Source: Arabidopsis thaliana
Taxonomy: Eukaryota > Streptophyta > Magnoliopsida > Brassicales > Brassicaceae
Assembly (NCBI RefSeq): GCF_000001735.4
Contig: NC_003070.9
Coordinates: forward strand, 20,383,971 to 20,447,970
DNA length: 64,000 nucleotides
Reading direction: 5' to 3'
Made by a program: the position numbers and the translations under genes. Below the pieces are notes generated by a model that was not told the origin of the DNA, searched no databases, and was given only the letters and a program-made list of their open reading frames with translations. Below are positions 21,843-33,048 of this stretch, in pieces. How positions within the stretch are numbered: position 1 is the first letter of the stretch; each line of letters begins with the position of its first letter.

Positions 21843-23776
21843 TTAATTAGAGAAGGGCTTTTGGAACTTCCCATGAACCCAAACTCGGTACATGTCCTTA
21901 CCCTTTCTCCGGTTTACTGCTTTGACACAACAATATTCAAGCTCAACCTATACACGAGAATCAAAATATCATAAGATTTGTTATTCATTCAATCACAACA
22001 AAGAATAGAAAAACTGAAAAAAGAAAGTTTACCTCAATGAATCCAGCATCAGTAAATAGTTTCCTGGCAGTGTCGAGACAAAAGAAATAGGAAAGGGTTC
22101 CATCAGACCGCACATATTCCCTAAATCCTACACGTTTCTCTGGCTCAAACCGTAGCATAGTCATGTCATATAATCCTGTCAAGGTGTTTAGCCTATTAGT
22201 TTCTCTTTATTTGTAAACATATGTGATACAGCTCTTAATAGTGACCTTACCATAATCTCTAAATAAGAGCAGACCACCAGGTTTCAGCACAGCAAAGCAT
22301 TCCTTGATAGCTCTCGGCATTCTTTCTTTAGGCACTGCCGACAATGTAAATATCTGACATAACATAAAAAGTTGGAATAACAACCGTTTCGATTAGAAAT
22401 GTTCACATAGCAGAGCATATAACACATCTGTAAAAAGCCTAATAGCTAAGAATCAGATCATAGAAGATTAGAAACATAAATTTCAGTTTCACATCTATCT
22501 TATAACCACATTATAAAAACCATGAGATCAACTACTCTAGTTCCACTGCAGAATATCTGACATTACTGTTTCCTACAGTGAGCATTGTTATTCCTCTTAA
22601 CTAAATGAGCGATGTTCACATACCAGAGTGACAAAATCCACCCCACCGATGCAATGTTTGCTCTCACTCCCTCCTATTAATGAAGATATACAAGATTAGC
22701 TAGGACGTGTATGAGAGAACAATGTGTATGGATAAATTGCTACAGAGAGACCAAAACCTGAGTGGTTAAGCATAAACTTGTCTCGACAACGATCACATGC
22801 CACCCAATCTGGAAACTCAGAAGTCGAAAAGTCACAACAAAAAGAATGAAAGTTATCAACCGAAGAAATAGCGCGATCAATGTTCTCTTTAGTCCTAACA
22901 AGAGCGTCACTGCTACAATCACAAGCATACACAGTAATGTTCTTGCTTCCACTACACAAAAACAAAGATAAAACACATAAAGGTTAACTCCAAAAAGCTA
23001 AATCGGAAGAATAATACGGCGAAGATCGAAAGAATTATACCGTAAAATCGGAAGCACGGTACTGCCATTACCACAACCAATTTCCAAAAGTTTTGAGTTC
23101 TCTCCACAAGAAACTAATTCAGGAAATTCCTTCAACAGATACCTTCTTTCCTACACGAAAACCAGCCAGCCAAGACGAAGAAATGTAGGACCCCGAAATC
23201 CAGATTTAAAAACACTCAATTTCTCATTCAAAATAACTTCAATTTTTACATCTAATAAGGCTCATTACGAAGGAATCCAAAGACTCCATGATCCGGTCAT
23301 TCCGGTGATGAACTTCACCGGAAAACCGGAAAGTTGGCCGGAGCCACTTGTTTAAAATGTTCCAACAATAACATCATTCTTACCCAAATCCTAAGATTAA
23401 TCAATCTCTCTACATCTCAAAAAATTCAGAAGCAAATTTTTACTACTAATTCAAACTTTTCTTCGATTGTAAATGATAAGAGCTGATTACAAGATATGGA
23501 GTAGTGATGTGTGTGTAGTACCTTGAAGAATTTTCCGGAGGAGTGACGGGAGTGAAAATCTTGCCATGGCTGCGAATCTGGTAAATATTTGGAGAGATTT
23601 TGGTGGTGGTGGTGGAGATGGTGGGAGAGAGAAGGATCGTTCTCGACGATGTTCTTGAGAAATTCCCATTCGAAATCTTTGGAATGATACTCTCCTGCTT
23701 CTTCTCTTTTCTCCATTGTTTGTTCAATGCCTGCAAGTATTTTCTCTTTTGAGAAGTACGGACCGGGAAAAACCAT
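21843..23776 (-). CDS. Methyltransferase of the METTL2/6-Trm140 (tRNA m3C) family
   Basis: SAM-dependent methyltransferase; relatives (yeast Trm140/ABP140, animal METTL2 and METTL6) make 3-methylcytidine at tRNA position 32. Seven exons: 23776-23522, 23150-23041, 22951-22758, 22670-22624, 22353-22251, 22175-22033, 21947-21843; 318 residues. The N-terminal part has the family landmarks YHSKDFEWEFLKNI, SKYLPDSQPWQDFHSRHSSGKFFKERRYLLKEFPEL; SAM motif I is LLEIGCGNGSTVLPIL; then VYACDCSSDALVRTKEN, CCDFS, GGVDFVTLIFTLSAVP, LKPGGLLLFRDYGLYDMTMLRF, and the C-terminal RRKGKDMYRVWVHGKF. A later in-frame Met (MEKREEAG) is an alternative start. All core motifs are present, so it should be active. tRNA specificity is by family inference. 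Confidence 0.93.
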
Positions 23777-24439
23777 ACTAAACCGAATATTTTTTAGAAA
23801 ACCAGTATATACGGTTTGATTGAACGATTTATTAGGGTTTTGGCTTTTGGGTGTTCAATTCTGATTCGGTTTCGTTTGATATGGTTTTTCAATTTTGGTT
23901 TTTCATTTTTCCGGTTCATGTATATATGGTTTGGTTTCTTCGGATCGATTTTAGTCGTTTGATATAGATTAAAATCTTCATTAATTGCACATTTATATAA
24001 TGTTACTTATAATGAAAAAAATTAAATAAAACATGAATTAAGTAAAATAAATGAAAATTTAAGTTCGTATTGTACCGCATCACAAAATTAACATCTCCAA
24101 ATAACAAAAAGAGATACCCTAAGGAGTGAAGTCAAATTGTTTAAGCGCTGGATGTTTTCAAGTTGAATTCTAGGTGGTCTAATATGATATACCCAATAAA
24201 TTCAAACTATAGAAATCAAACCATGCTTATTATTGAAAATAAAACTAACACATATTTATTCAACATGTACACATTAGAAACACAGCTATACATATATTAA
24301 TCTTCGTCATATTGAAGATTAGAAACACACACAAAAATTAAAAAAACGCACAGTGTGATATTAGAAAACGGCTAATATCCATCCACACAACATAAAACGG
24401 AGAAACTAAAAAACAACTTGCACTGTCGTATAGTTCTGC
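23777..24439. other. Promoter side of the methyltransferase; AT-rich spacer
   Basis: Contains repeated GGTTT/GATATGG-type sequences at 23815-23950 (short degenerate TTTTGGTTTTTC-like repeats) and then AT-rich DNA. No gene seen. Confidence 0.45.
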
Positions 24440-27400
24440 TCAAATAGATATTCTGTTAAGGAATAAAGAAACCACGTGATGTTTCATCAACTCAGGATGT
24501 GTAAAAATGTCAGTGTCTTTGTACAAAACCTTGACGACCCTCGAGAGGTTTAGGAATCGCATGACGATAGGGAAAGCAAAAGAGTGATCTCTCGTCATCA
24601 GTTCTTGATTAAGACTCTTCCATGAATCCAATGCCATGATTTTGATCTCTTCTTCGGCTTTTTCCCATGAAATACCATATTGCTTCATGTAACAATCAAT
24701 GGATGTTCCTACGTGCTTTCTCTTATGTTCAAACTGCATTAGATAGATCTCAGATTTTAAAATTATCTTTACACCAACGTGGTGACAAAAATTGTATTTG
24801 TATGTAGAGTGTCAACTACAGCTTAAGTTCTTAGGTCTGATATTATAATTCGAATTCTACAAGAAATTGGATCTCAATCTCTCTTGGAATGTCCAACGTC
24901 AAATATCATGTTCTTTTTCTAATGTAGTAATGTGTGTCATTTTCTTTTGTAACATGTTGCTTTCTCATAGTACATGTTATATACTACGATCACATGCTAT
25001 TCCTTCCGAAAGCATGGAGACAAAATTTTACACATGACATTGTTTTTTTCTTTCAGTATGACATGTTTTTTTTTAAATGACATTGATTTCTTTCTCATTC
25101 TTTCGGATATCTCTCTTTCACTGACAAAACTCCTGTCTTAATTTTTTTCTCCTTTCAGATTTTGTGTTATTATTATTTGTTTCATGTTTTTCCCCAAACT
25201 ACATATGCTACTGAATTTTTGTCTTTTGTTTGTGGAAATCTATAAATTTTCTCCTATCTTTCCTAAATTTTCTGATTCATGGCTACTCTGGTCAAAATCT
25301 AGTTAATAATATAATCTTTTAGAAGCAATATCTTTGTCATTTAGGATCCGATAGGTCAAACTAGACTGGTTATTAACTTATTGGCATCACTACAATAATG
25401 TGAGTTAATTACCTCGCAACTAGCAATGTCACCACAGAGACGGCCTATTAGTGCAGAAGTCACAAGAAGGGGTGGGAAAGTGCTTAACCATTCAAACACA
25501 TCAAGGGTGCCTTCATCCACCATCCCTAGAAAGGATCCTGTTAACAGAGCTAAGTAGCTCGATGAATAAACTCCGTTCTCTTTGTACTCGTCAAATGTTG
25601 CCACAAAGTCTTCACTCAACCATTTTGCCTCTTGAAGATAGGCTTTAGCAGTTACAATCATCTGATTTATTAACATATAACCAACAAATTTTTCATTTAG
25701 ATTCAACACACATGAACATAGACTTAGTACTTAATTACTAATTAGTTTTGTGCTTTTGAAGTAGTTGTGTATATAAGTATTTAGTAATACCGATTTTTTA
25801 GCGAAAAGGCCGCATCCTGACCTTCCTTCCCTCTCCATATCCTCCTCAAGTTTTCCGTAGAAATCTAACACCACATGATGAAGATACCTCATGCTCTCCG
25901 GGAGCCCTTCTATGCCGCTAGGATTCCACATAATCAATGAAATGGTTCGAGTTCCTCAATCGTGCCAAATGCATCGTACGTATCATCAACAAGAGTCAAT
26001 AAGATAACAACAATGGCCAATCTAATCCTTGCTTGAGAATATCGGGGCTCAAAGTATGCTCCAACAGCCCACAAGTAGCTTTCGACAGTCCTATTCCTTG
26101 CATATGGTACTTTCAAGTCGAGCTCTAGATTTGAGTACCACCTACAAAAAAAGAAGAATCGACAATCATTATGGTAGTCTCTCCATATATAAGAGTTTTA
26201 AAATGTATATATAATCTATCTTGCTAGCTCATAATGGCACCTGAAGACTTGGCAAAGCTCTTTGCGGTGCAAAATTTGCAGAAGATTGAAATCTATCTTA
26301 GCAAATTCTAGCAAGGTTTGGTCGTGCAGATCTTCTTCTTCATAGTATGAGATATATTGTCGTGTCTCTATCCTTGATATACCCCTAGGGTATGCATGTT
26401 TGAGGGCATTTTTAATGCGGATGGACATAGGTGGACTAGATTGATCAGCCAGTCCTTCCAAATGAGACCTAGAGAAAGCAAGAGCTTCATCGAGAATGTC
26501 TTCACCATGGGTGCTCCAATGTGCAGCTTCATAAAGGCATAAAAGACCTCTTGCATCCTCAGCTAGGTGCTCCTTGAACTTTCCATCCTTATTCTTGAAG
26601 TTGTTAAACACATCTTACACATATAATTTTTTGTTAGTAATCAAGTTTAATAATTAACATTGACTTGGTAGATTTACTAATCATTATGCACAGAGAGTAC
26701 AAAGTGAGTATACCTTGCGCTTCCACAGTATTAATATGATCGAATTAGGTGAAGTTGAAAAAGAAGAAAAAATACGCTCGCTATACTTATGTCAGTTTTC
26801 ACATTAACCAAAATGTAATATAGTTCTTAGACCAAAAACAAAATACTACTAACAATTAGCAACATTCTCTTTCATGACTTTTTCTTAGTAATATCAATTC
26901 AAATTTTTTTTAACCCAAAAAATATGGAAACATAAATAAGAAACTTATTCATACTGATAAATTAATTAACATATTACGCTCGATAATTCTAACATTAGAG
27001 TGACTTACCGACACCAAGTTTATAGCCAAATTGTCTAAAAATTTGGAAGACGAGGGAGACGGTGTATAAATCGAACTCATTGCCTCTTATCATCTGCATA
27101 AAACCATGACACCAAACATCGTCTCTAACTGCGTGAAGATGTCTACTTCAAAGTGGTAGGAAACACCAAGGCGACAAAGAGCATCAATGAATTTGATGTT
27201 CTCTATCGGCTCTTCTTTTGAAGCCATTAACAATCCTCTTACGGTTTCCTTTAGTGAACTCAGCTTCTCTTCGTTTATCTCACTCTCCTATATACATCAA
27301 AATAATGGCACGAGAGAAGACATCATAATATAGAGTATATTCATAGTGTTTTGTGAACAAATTTGCCTAATTGTGACTTCAAGTCGTGTGGGTACGTACC

Positions 27401-27567
27401 GGATCCAAAACAGAAAAAGAGATCAAGGGATCTTCCCATATATTCACCGGAAAATCCGCTAATGGCCGATATATTTCTTCAGTCGTAAGCGCTGACAAAG
27501 TATTTATCAGCTCCTGCATGCTTAAGTTCTTTTTCTGAATAAAAGTGTATCTATAATCACACTTCAA
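24440..27567 (-). pseudogene. Terpene synthase (TPS-a type), broken
   Basis: Class I terpene synthase copy, probably once a sesquiterpene/sesterterpene-type enzyme of the Brassicaceae TPS-a group. Readable exons on the minus strand: RPLADFPVNIWED (27567-27400, remnant of the N-terminal RRx8W region); ESEINEEKLSSLKETVRGLL...CRLGVSYHFEVDI (near 27295-27100); DVFNNFKNKDGKFKEHLAEDARGLLCLYEAAH (26611-26240); LKVPYARNRTVESYLWAVGAYFEPRYSQAR with the metal-binding DDTYD (26143-25800); MIVTAKAYLQEAKWLSEDF through RLCGDIASCE (25709-25413); and FEHKRKHVGTSIDCYMKQYG (24735-24440). Frame breaks occur after VSYHFEVDIFTQL and after EELEPF, where family members have about five more residues. The NSE/DTE motif is altered at its first position (Gly for Asn/Asp). 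DDxxD is intact, so decay is recent. Confidence 0.85.
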
Positions 27568-27798
27568 GGTTTTCTAAAGCTTTGGTAAAACTGTGGCTGC
27601 ACTTGATACATATAGAGGCCATATATAGGGAGATGAGCCTCCCTCTCTTCTTTTGGTGTTTCTTTTTTTAGTAACCTTTATCTTAATTTTGTTTATTTCT
27701 ATGGTATTTTCTTTTAGGCGTGTAAAAATGAGTCATTGATTGGGACTCTTAGCCGACACGATAGATATGAACACATTGGCCATTTTACTTTTCTAGTA
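27568..27798. other. Terpene synthase promoter region
   Basis: Short region upstream of the broken terpene synthase. No separate gene; a MITE begins at its end. Confidence 0.4.
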
Positions 27799-28054
27799 CT
27801 CCCTCTGTTTTAATATATTTCTAGTTTAAAGGTGTTTTTTTTTGTTACAAAATAAATGTTGCTTTTATATTTTTTTATGCAAAAATTAAATATATTTAAT
27901 AGTTTTAACTAATTATATTTAATAGTATATTTTCGAATTAATTTTATTTGATAATATTTTATAAAAAATAGATATATTAAAGAAGGTTTTTATGTTTTTT
28001 CTTTTAATTTGTATGAAAAATCTTTAAACTATAAATCAAATAAAATTGAGGGAA
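27799..28054. mobile_element. Stowaway-like MITE (Tc1/mariner type)
   Basis: 256-bp non-coding element with imperfect terminal inverted repeats of about 34 bp. The left end reads CTCCCTCTGTTTTAATATAT and the right end, on the other strand, TTCCCTCAATTTTATTTGAT. Further in, both share ATTT(C/A)TAGTTTAAAG. TA dinucleotides flank both ends (27797-27798 and 28055-28056), as expected of a Tc1/mariner target duplication. No coding capacity. TIR divergence suggests an old insertion. It sits upstream of the terpene synthase relic. Confidence 0.8.
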
Positions 28055-28957
28055 TAATAGACAAGTGACAGATTTTCTTCGGTTACTAAAAGAGCAAAAT
28101 CAATTCATTTTAATATTTTGACGAAAACAAAACAAAAAAAAAAATCATTTTAATATTTTATGTCCATCAGCCCGTTGAATTAGGCTTAAATGGCGGCGAC
28201 ACATTAAAGCTTCTTTAATTGCGCCACTAATATGATATGCGCCACTAATATGATATCCCCTACCTCATATCAATCATTGTAAGTGTCATTATAGTTTCTT
28301 ACATATATTAACATAACAATTAAAAAGAAAGGGTTGCCTTCCATGCCAAGCCAGCACATGGACCGAATTGTTACTCGCTACAGTGAGGTGACTGGTGAGA
28401 TGGGAACAAGTTGCCATGATGTATGCAGGTAAGTGAGGGATGAACGCCTGTCTGTGTTGCTGCATGCCTGCATGTGCTATTTGTTTGTTTCCAAGGTGGT
28501 GTGATCTGCCCCCGAGGAATGTCTAGGAGAAGGGTTTTCTGCTGTGATTGCTGAAGGCAAATAATAATCAAGAGTCGAGGAACAAAATTTGTTTCAAATA
28601 AAGTGGAAAGAAATTCATATTTGAAACTCCTTCGTTTTTTAAACAGTTCAACATTTGATGTAGATTTTAAAAATGTAAATTCTATTTAATAGGCTGTTCT
28701 TTTTTTTATATAATATGTGAAATCTATAAAAATTAAATAACTATTTGAAAAAAGCTTTTAAATTGATTATAATTTTGTAGTGGGTTAAAATCTAGAATGT
28801 CAATAAAAATATAATAAAAAAACCGAATTAAAAATCACTAATAAAAGCCTTCGAATTCATAATCCCAATGCTTTTTTAATCTTTTTCTTCTACACAATTT
28901 CCAGAAGATGATTACTAATTAGAACGAAATATAAAATACAAAATTTGTCCAAAAACT
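28055..28957. other. Spacer with tandem repeat and GC-richer island
   Basis: Contains an exact 18-bp tandem duplication at 28221-28256 and a less AT-rich island at about 28330-28566 with a long imperfect hairpin; both are described as findings. The remainder (28567-28957) is AT-rich. A 66-codon minus-strand ORF over the island (28371-28571) has no recognisable domain. Confidence 0.5.
28221..28256. repeat. 18-bp tandem duplication
   Basis: Two exact head-to-tail copies of GCGCCACTAATATGATAT (28221-28238 and 28239-28256). Simple replication-slippage product; no function inferred. Confidence 0.95.
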
Positions 28958-29030
28958 TGGAGATGCGGGGGATCGAACCCCGTGCCTCTCGCATGCAAAG
29001 CGAGCGCTCTACCATTTGAGCTACATCCCC
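28958..29030 (-). tRNA. tRNA-Ala (anticodon TGC)
   Basis: Read on the minus strand, the 73-nt gene starts GGGGATGTAGCTCAAATGGT and ends GCATCTCCA. The acceptor stem GGGGATG/CATCTCC pairs with one G-U; the D arm contains the A box TAGCTCAAATGG, the anticodon loop has TTTGCAT with TGC, and the T arm has GGTTCGATCCC (B box). Discriminator base A. No intron and no encoded CCA, as usual in plants. The G3-U70 pair that marks alanine tRNAs is present. It should be transcribed by RNA polymerase III. It lies between the spacer island and the M41-like gene. Confidence 0.97.
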
Positions 29031-29083
29031 AGTTGTTGAGTTACAATGCTTCACGTTTTATAAATTCGAATATCTAAACCAAC

Positions 29084-30512
29084 ATGAACTCTTCTTATCT
29101 CCAAGCGAGCCGCGTCATGGTGCTCGGATCTAAATCTCCGGTAGACCGCCGCCGGAAATCACTTGAAAGAGTGGATAAAGAACTCTTAAGAGGCAATTAC
29201 GAAACTGCTCTCTCACTCGTCAAACAACTCAAGAGCAAACATGGCTGCTTATCTGCTTTTGGCTCTGCTAAATTGGTTTCTCTCGCATCTCTCTCTTAAT
29301 GCTTATTTGCCAATAAATCATCTCTAATTCCTTTTTTTTTTTAATTAGCTTCCGAAGAAATTAGACATGAGTAGCAAAACTGATCTCAGGTCGTTGATTG
29401 ATTCTGTCTCCAGAAGTATTGAATCTGTTTATGTCCAAGAGGTACTTTCAATTTTTGCAGTGTTTTACCAATAAACACATGTAATTTCATGTACCTTAAT
29501 TTTTTTTATTTTTTTTGTAGGATTCAGTGAGAACATCCAAAGAGATGGAAATTAAAACTTCACCTGAAGAAGATTGGTTCTCTGTTGTTCAGGTGAAGAT
29601 CTCTTAGTTGTCAAATAAAACTAGAACTTAACATTGTTGCAAAGTGAAATTTTATCACAAATGTTGTTTGGTAATGAGACCAAATCAAATAGAACTTTTT
29701 GTGGTGTACCTTTATGGGCAAATATATATAAATTGATTTTCTGCGACGTCTGCAGCATGAATCAGGGCATTTTCTTGTTGGTTACTTGCTTGGAGTTCTC
29801 CCAAGACACTATGAAATACCAACTTTGGAAGCTGTTAGGCAGAATGTGTCGAATGTGACCGGGAGAGTAGAATTTGTGGGGTTTGAATTCCTCAAACAAG
29901 TAAGTAGTTTGCTCAACAAATGGTCAGCTTTGTGTATGTTCCCAACCACAAGAGTTTTATGTTATCACCGCAGGTCGGTGCTGCAAACCAGCTTATGAAA
30001 GATGATGTCGACGGCCAAATGAACCAAGGCAATATCTCATCCAAGGTAAGATTTCCTCAAATGGACCTGTAATGAGTGTTTTTCTTTAGCTCAAGCTGTT
30101 TCTGTAATGATTGGTCAAATCTGTGAATGCAGACACTGAACAACTTTTCATGTGTGATACTTGGAGGAATGGTAACAGAACATATACTATTCGGATACTC
30201 AGAAGGGCTATACTCAGATATTGTCAAGGTAATACAAACTCAAGTCTCCTTCCACTCATAGTCATGAGACTATAATCTTCTAATGTATTTTTTGAGATTT
30301 GAGTGTTGCAGTTGAACGATGTTCTGCGGTGGCTCGGCTTCACAGAATCAGAAAAGGAGGCTCATATCAAATGGGCTGTTTCCAACACTGTCTCATTATT
30401 ACATTCTCACAAAGAAGCAAGAGTCTCACTTGCAGAAACCATGGCTAAAGCCAAACCTATTAGCACTTGTATTGAAGCCATTGAATCCGCTATTTCAACA
30501 CATCAAATTTAA
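29084..30512 (+). CDS. FtsH/M41-peptidase-like protein without AAA domain
   Basis: Conserved plant protein resembling the C-terminal protease domain of FtsH-type metalloproteases. Seven exons: 29084-29275, 29349-29441, 29521-29592, 29756-29899, 29974-30045, 30133-30228, 30312-30512; all phases agree and give 289 residues. Key features: a basic N-terminus (MNSSYLQASRVMVLGSKSPVDRRR); the zinc motif HESGH inside DWFSVVQHESGHFLVGYLLG at the exon 3/4 junction; and LGGMVTEHILFGYSEGLYSDIVKLNDVLRWLG, which resembles the FtsH segment GGR.AEE..FG.....ND holding the third (Asp) ligand. There is no AAA+ ATPase module. Relatives are annotated as stress-regulated or M41-like, some plastid-located. Whether it cleaves protein is not shown by sequence; the first-exon transit peptide is weak. 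Confidence 0.85.
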
Positions 30513-30636
30513 CTATTTCACTTCTTCAAACCGAATTCATTACTGGATTTGCAAACACAGTTTTTGAGTAACATGAAAATACCAAAACTATTGTGGAACA
30601 GAGAGCCATGTCTATGTTACAAGCTAAAAAATAAAA

Positions 30637-31236
30637 TTAAAACTCTTGAGAAGCAGATCCGATATCGCCTTTGTTCTTTCCAACCTTTGATGGGAGAAGA
30701 GTCTGATGAATGTTGGGCAAAACTCCTCCATTAGCAATTGTTACACTTCCAAGAAGTTTACTAAGCTCTTCATCGTTCCTCACTGCAAGCTGAATGTGCC
30801 GTGGTACGATACGTGTCTTCTTGTTATCTCTTGCTGCATTTCCAGCTAGCTCCAATACCTAATGATTATATCAACATCATATAAGAGATCAGACTCTAGA
30901 AGACACCTTAACATCAAATCAAAATCAAAGATTCGGTAAACATCGAAAAATCTAGTGATATATCAATTACGAGTGATTCTCATCATAGAGACTAAAAGAC
31001 TAAATACCAAACAGAAGATTGTTTGTTACCTCAGCGGCGAGGTATTCGAGAACGGCGGAGAGATAAACGGGAGCACCGGCACCAACACGTTCGGCGTATT
31101 TACCGGCTTTAAGGAATCTAGCGATTCTTCCAACGGGAAATTGAAGACCAGCTTTAGAAGATCGAGAGACGGACTTTGTAGCTTTTGGCTTTCCTCTGCC
31201 ACCTTTAGTTGTTCCACTGCCGGCGCCGGAACTCAT
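30637..31236 (-). CDS. HTA3: Histone H2A.X
   Basis: Histone H2A variant phosphorylated at a C-terminal Ser at DNA double-strand breaks. Two exons, 31236-31030 and 30858-30637, give 142 residues. The N-terminal tail is [20 protein letters not shown]; the histone fold carries [31 protein letters not shown] and [30 protein letters not shown]. The C-terminus ends SASQEF, the SQ(E/D)-aromatic phosphorylation site of H2A.X. A single intron after LAAE matches plant H2A.X genes. The C-terminal end is conserved, so the damage-signalling role should be intact. Confidence 0.97.
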
Positions 31237-32029
31237 TTTTTGTTTATCGGGAAATTTGAAGAGGCGATTGTAAAATGTGATTAGAGATGGCTGAGGATTT
31301 TGTGAGTGGAGTGATTTAGGGTTTAGGTTGTGATTTCTGAAATATATAGCGTTGAGATAATGGATTTTGATTGGTTAGTTGTGAGTCACGCGGATTGCCA
31401 GCGTGGCACCATTGTAAGTTCTCGCGGGTTTTTTTTTCCGCCTCTTTTTAACAAGTCGGTGAATTTTTTAAGACGATTACTATTTGTGTTAAAATTCGGT
31501 TTAGAAAAAATGCACCAAAACTATAATTCGGTTCGGTTTGAAAAAAAATTAACATCCAATGTTGAACCGAAATTAGCTCAATTTGTTGGGTCATGAGATA
31601 AATTTCAATCAAATGGTAGTGAAGGATAAGCCCAATAACAAATAACACAAACAGCTTTAACATGGGCCAACTAAAAAGTGACTGTCAAGCATAATGGTGG
31701 TGATGATGATAGATTGATAGTGGTGTAGTATGACAGATTGATAGTTATTAAATTAATTAAGATAATTATATGTATATATTCTTTGTACATTTCTGCATGT
31801 TTTTATAAAGTCAAACTTAAAAAGTCAAAACACTTATGTCAAAAAAAAAAAAGAGTGAACAACTAAAACTCAAACTTTGACCACATGTTACAACTAATGA
31901 ATTTATTGACAAATAATTATAGCATACATGGAATGGTTGCGACTTATGCAAGGTCGATATGTTTTGTATACAAGGGTGTTTATCTTCATCAAAATAATAA
32001 CAGTACAAAGAAAATTATTCTATTCTTAG
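31237..32029. other. H2A.X promoter and intergenic spacer
   Basis: Just upstream of H2A.X there is a TATA-like AATATATAGC (about 31339-31348), an inverted CCAAT (GATTGGTTAG, about 31370) and TTCTCGCGGGTTTTTTTT (31419-31436), which resembles an E2F site of the TTTSGCGC/TTTCCCGC type. H2A.X is known to be a target of E2F in plants, so the last may be functional; the match is imperfect. Beyond 31450 the DNA is AT-rich with no gene. Confidence 0.45.
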
Positions 32030-32298
32030 CTAGTATTGATGAAGGAGACAAGATAGGGTTTTGTTTACTCTCTACAGTCGATGAAGAATGCGATGATGCG
32101 AAAGTATCTTAAGATGAAGAAGATCATGACCGGTGTTGTAGTGACTGAGGTCAATCAGCATGCACTTGGTAACCAGTTTGTGAAGAAGAATGACGTCATT
32201 CTCGAGATTGATGGTATGACCGTAGAAGATGATGGCAAAGTTTTCTATGAAAACAGGTTGTGGATGCACTTAAATGGTTTCATTGCTTTGAACATGTG
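32030..32298 (+). pseudogene. DEG-type protease PDZ-domain fragment
   Basis: A short segment reads SMKNAMMRKYLKMKKIMTGV, then NQFVKKNDVILEIDGMTVEDDGKVFYENR, in one frame. This matches the PDZ region of plant DEG serine proteases (typical ...QLRKYFKMSPEMTGVLI...FLKKNDVILAIDGVPI.NDGTVPFRNRERI). The trypsin-like catalytic domain is absent on either side, no initiator context is evident, and the preceding bases (32040-32080) carry related sequence (GFCLLS) in a different frame. It is a truncated gene scrap about 800 bp upstream of the H2A.X start and transcribed, if at all, away from it. Confidence 0.7.
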
Positions 32299-33048
32299 AA
32301 TATTCGGTCCCTTAATCCTTTGATAGCCTCTACAAAATTTTGATCTTTATAGTCAAGGTAAACCAACAACGTTGATTGTGAAATTCAAGTGGTAAAACCG
32401 TTAAAAACAACATCGAGACCTTGATTTAGATTATAACCATTCATGGGAAACATTTTGGGTTTAAGTGACATGAAAAAAGATTGCTTTAGACTATGTGTTA
32501 CTTTGTTATGATTTTTGGAAGTTTTAAATATCCACTAAAATCTATTAAATGAGAACTTATTTCACAATTAAATGATAATATTTAATATTAAGGTCTGATT
32601 AGAGAATGTGAAAGAGTTGAGTTGACGCGATTAAGAAAATTCGGTGTTGTATTCTTAACCCTGCAGAGAAACATGAGATTATAACACTGCAATGCAACAA
32701 AATATACAATGCCTTTACTCAATTAGTAAAAACCCAAACGAAATAAATCTTTATTTCTATTTTTTGCCTGCTTTTTTCCTTTTTTTCTCTTTTTTTTTTG
32801 ATGAATGAATAGAGAGAGTTACACGAAAAAAAAAGATTACAAAGAAACAGTCCATGGAAATCGAGAGACTGTTGATAATGAACATTACATTTACAAGCAT
32901 TTACAGAAACAGATGATAAAAGAAATTGATTTTAAATGTTATTTTTTCAGGGTATTAAAGATCATCAGTGAGTAAAAGTTGCAGCAAACGGGATTAGTAT
33001 GTGACCCCTTCTCCATTAGAGCTTTCTTTGGCCATAGTTTAACTAAAC
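32299..33048. other. Intergenic, downstream of ATG18h
   Basis: AT-rich spacer and ATG18h 3' untranslated region with T-rich runs near 32780. No gene seen. Confidence 0.5.

Noticed and set aside
28371-28571. 66-codon minus-strand ORF over the GC-richer island
   Set aside because: No recognisable domain; composition fits a chance ORF in less AT-rich DNA. The island itself is reported as a finding.
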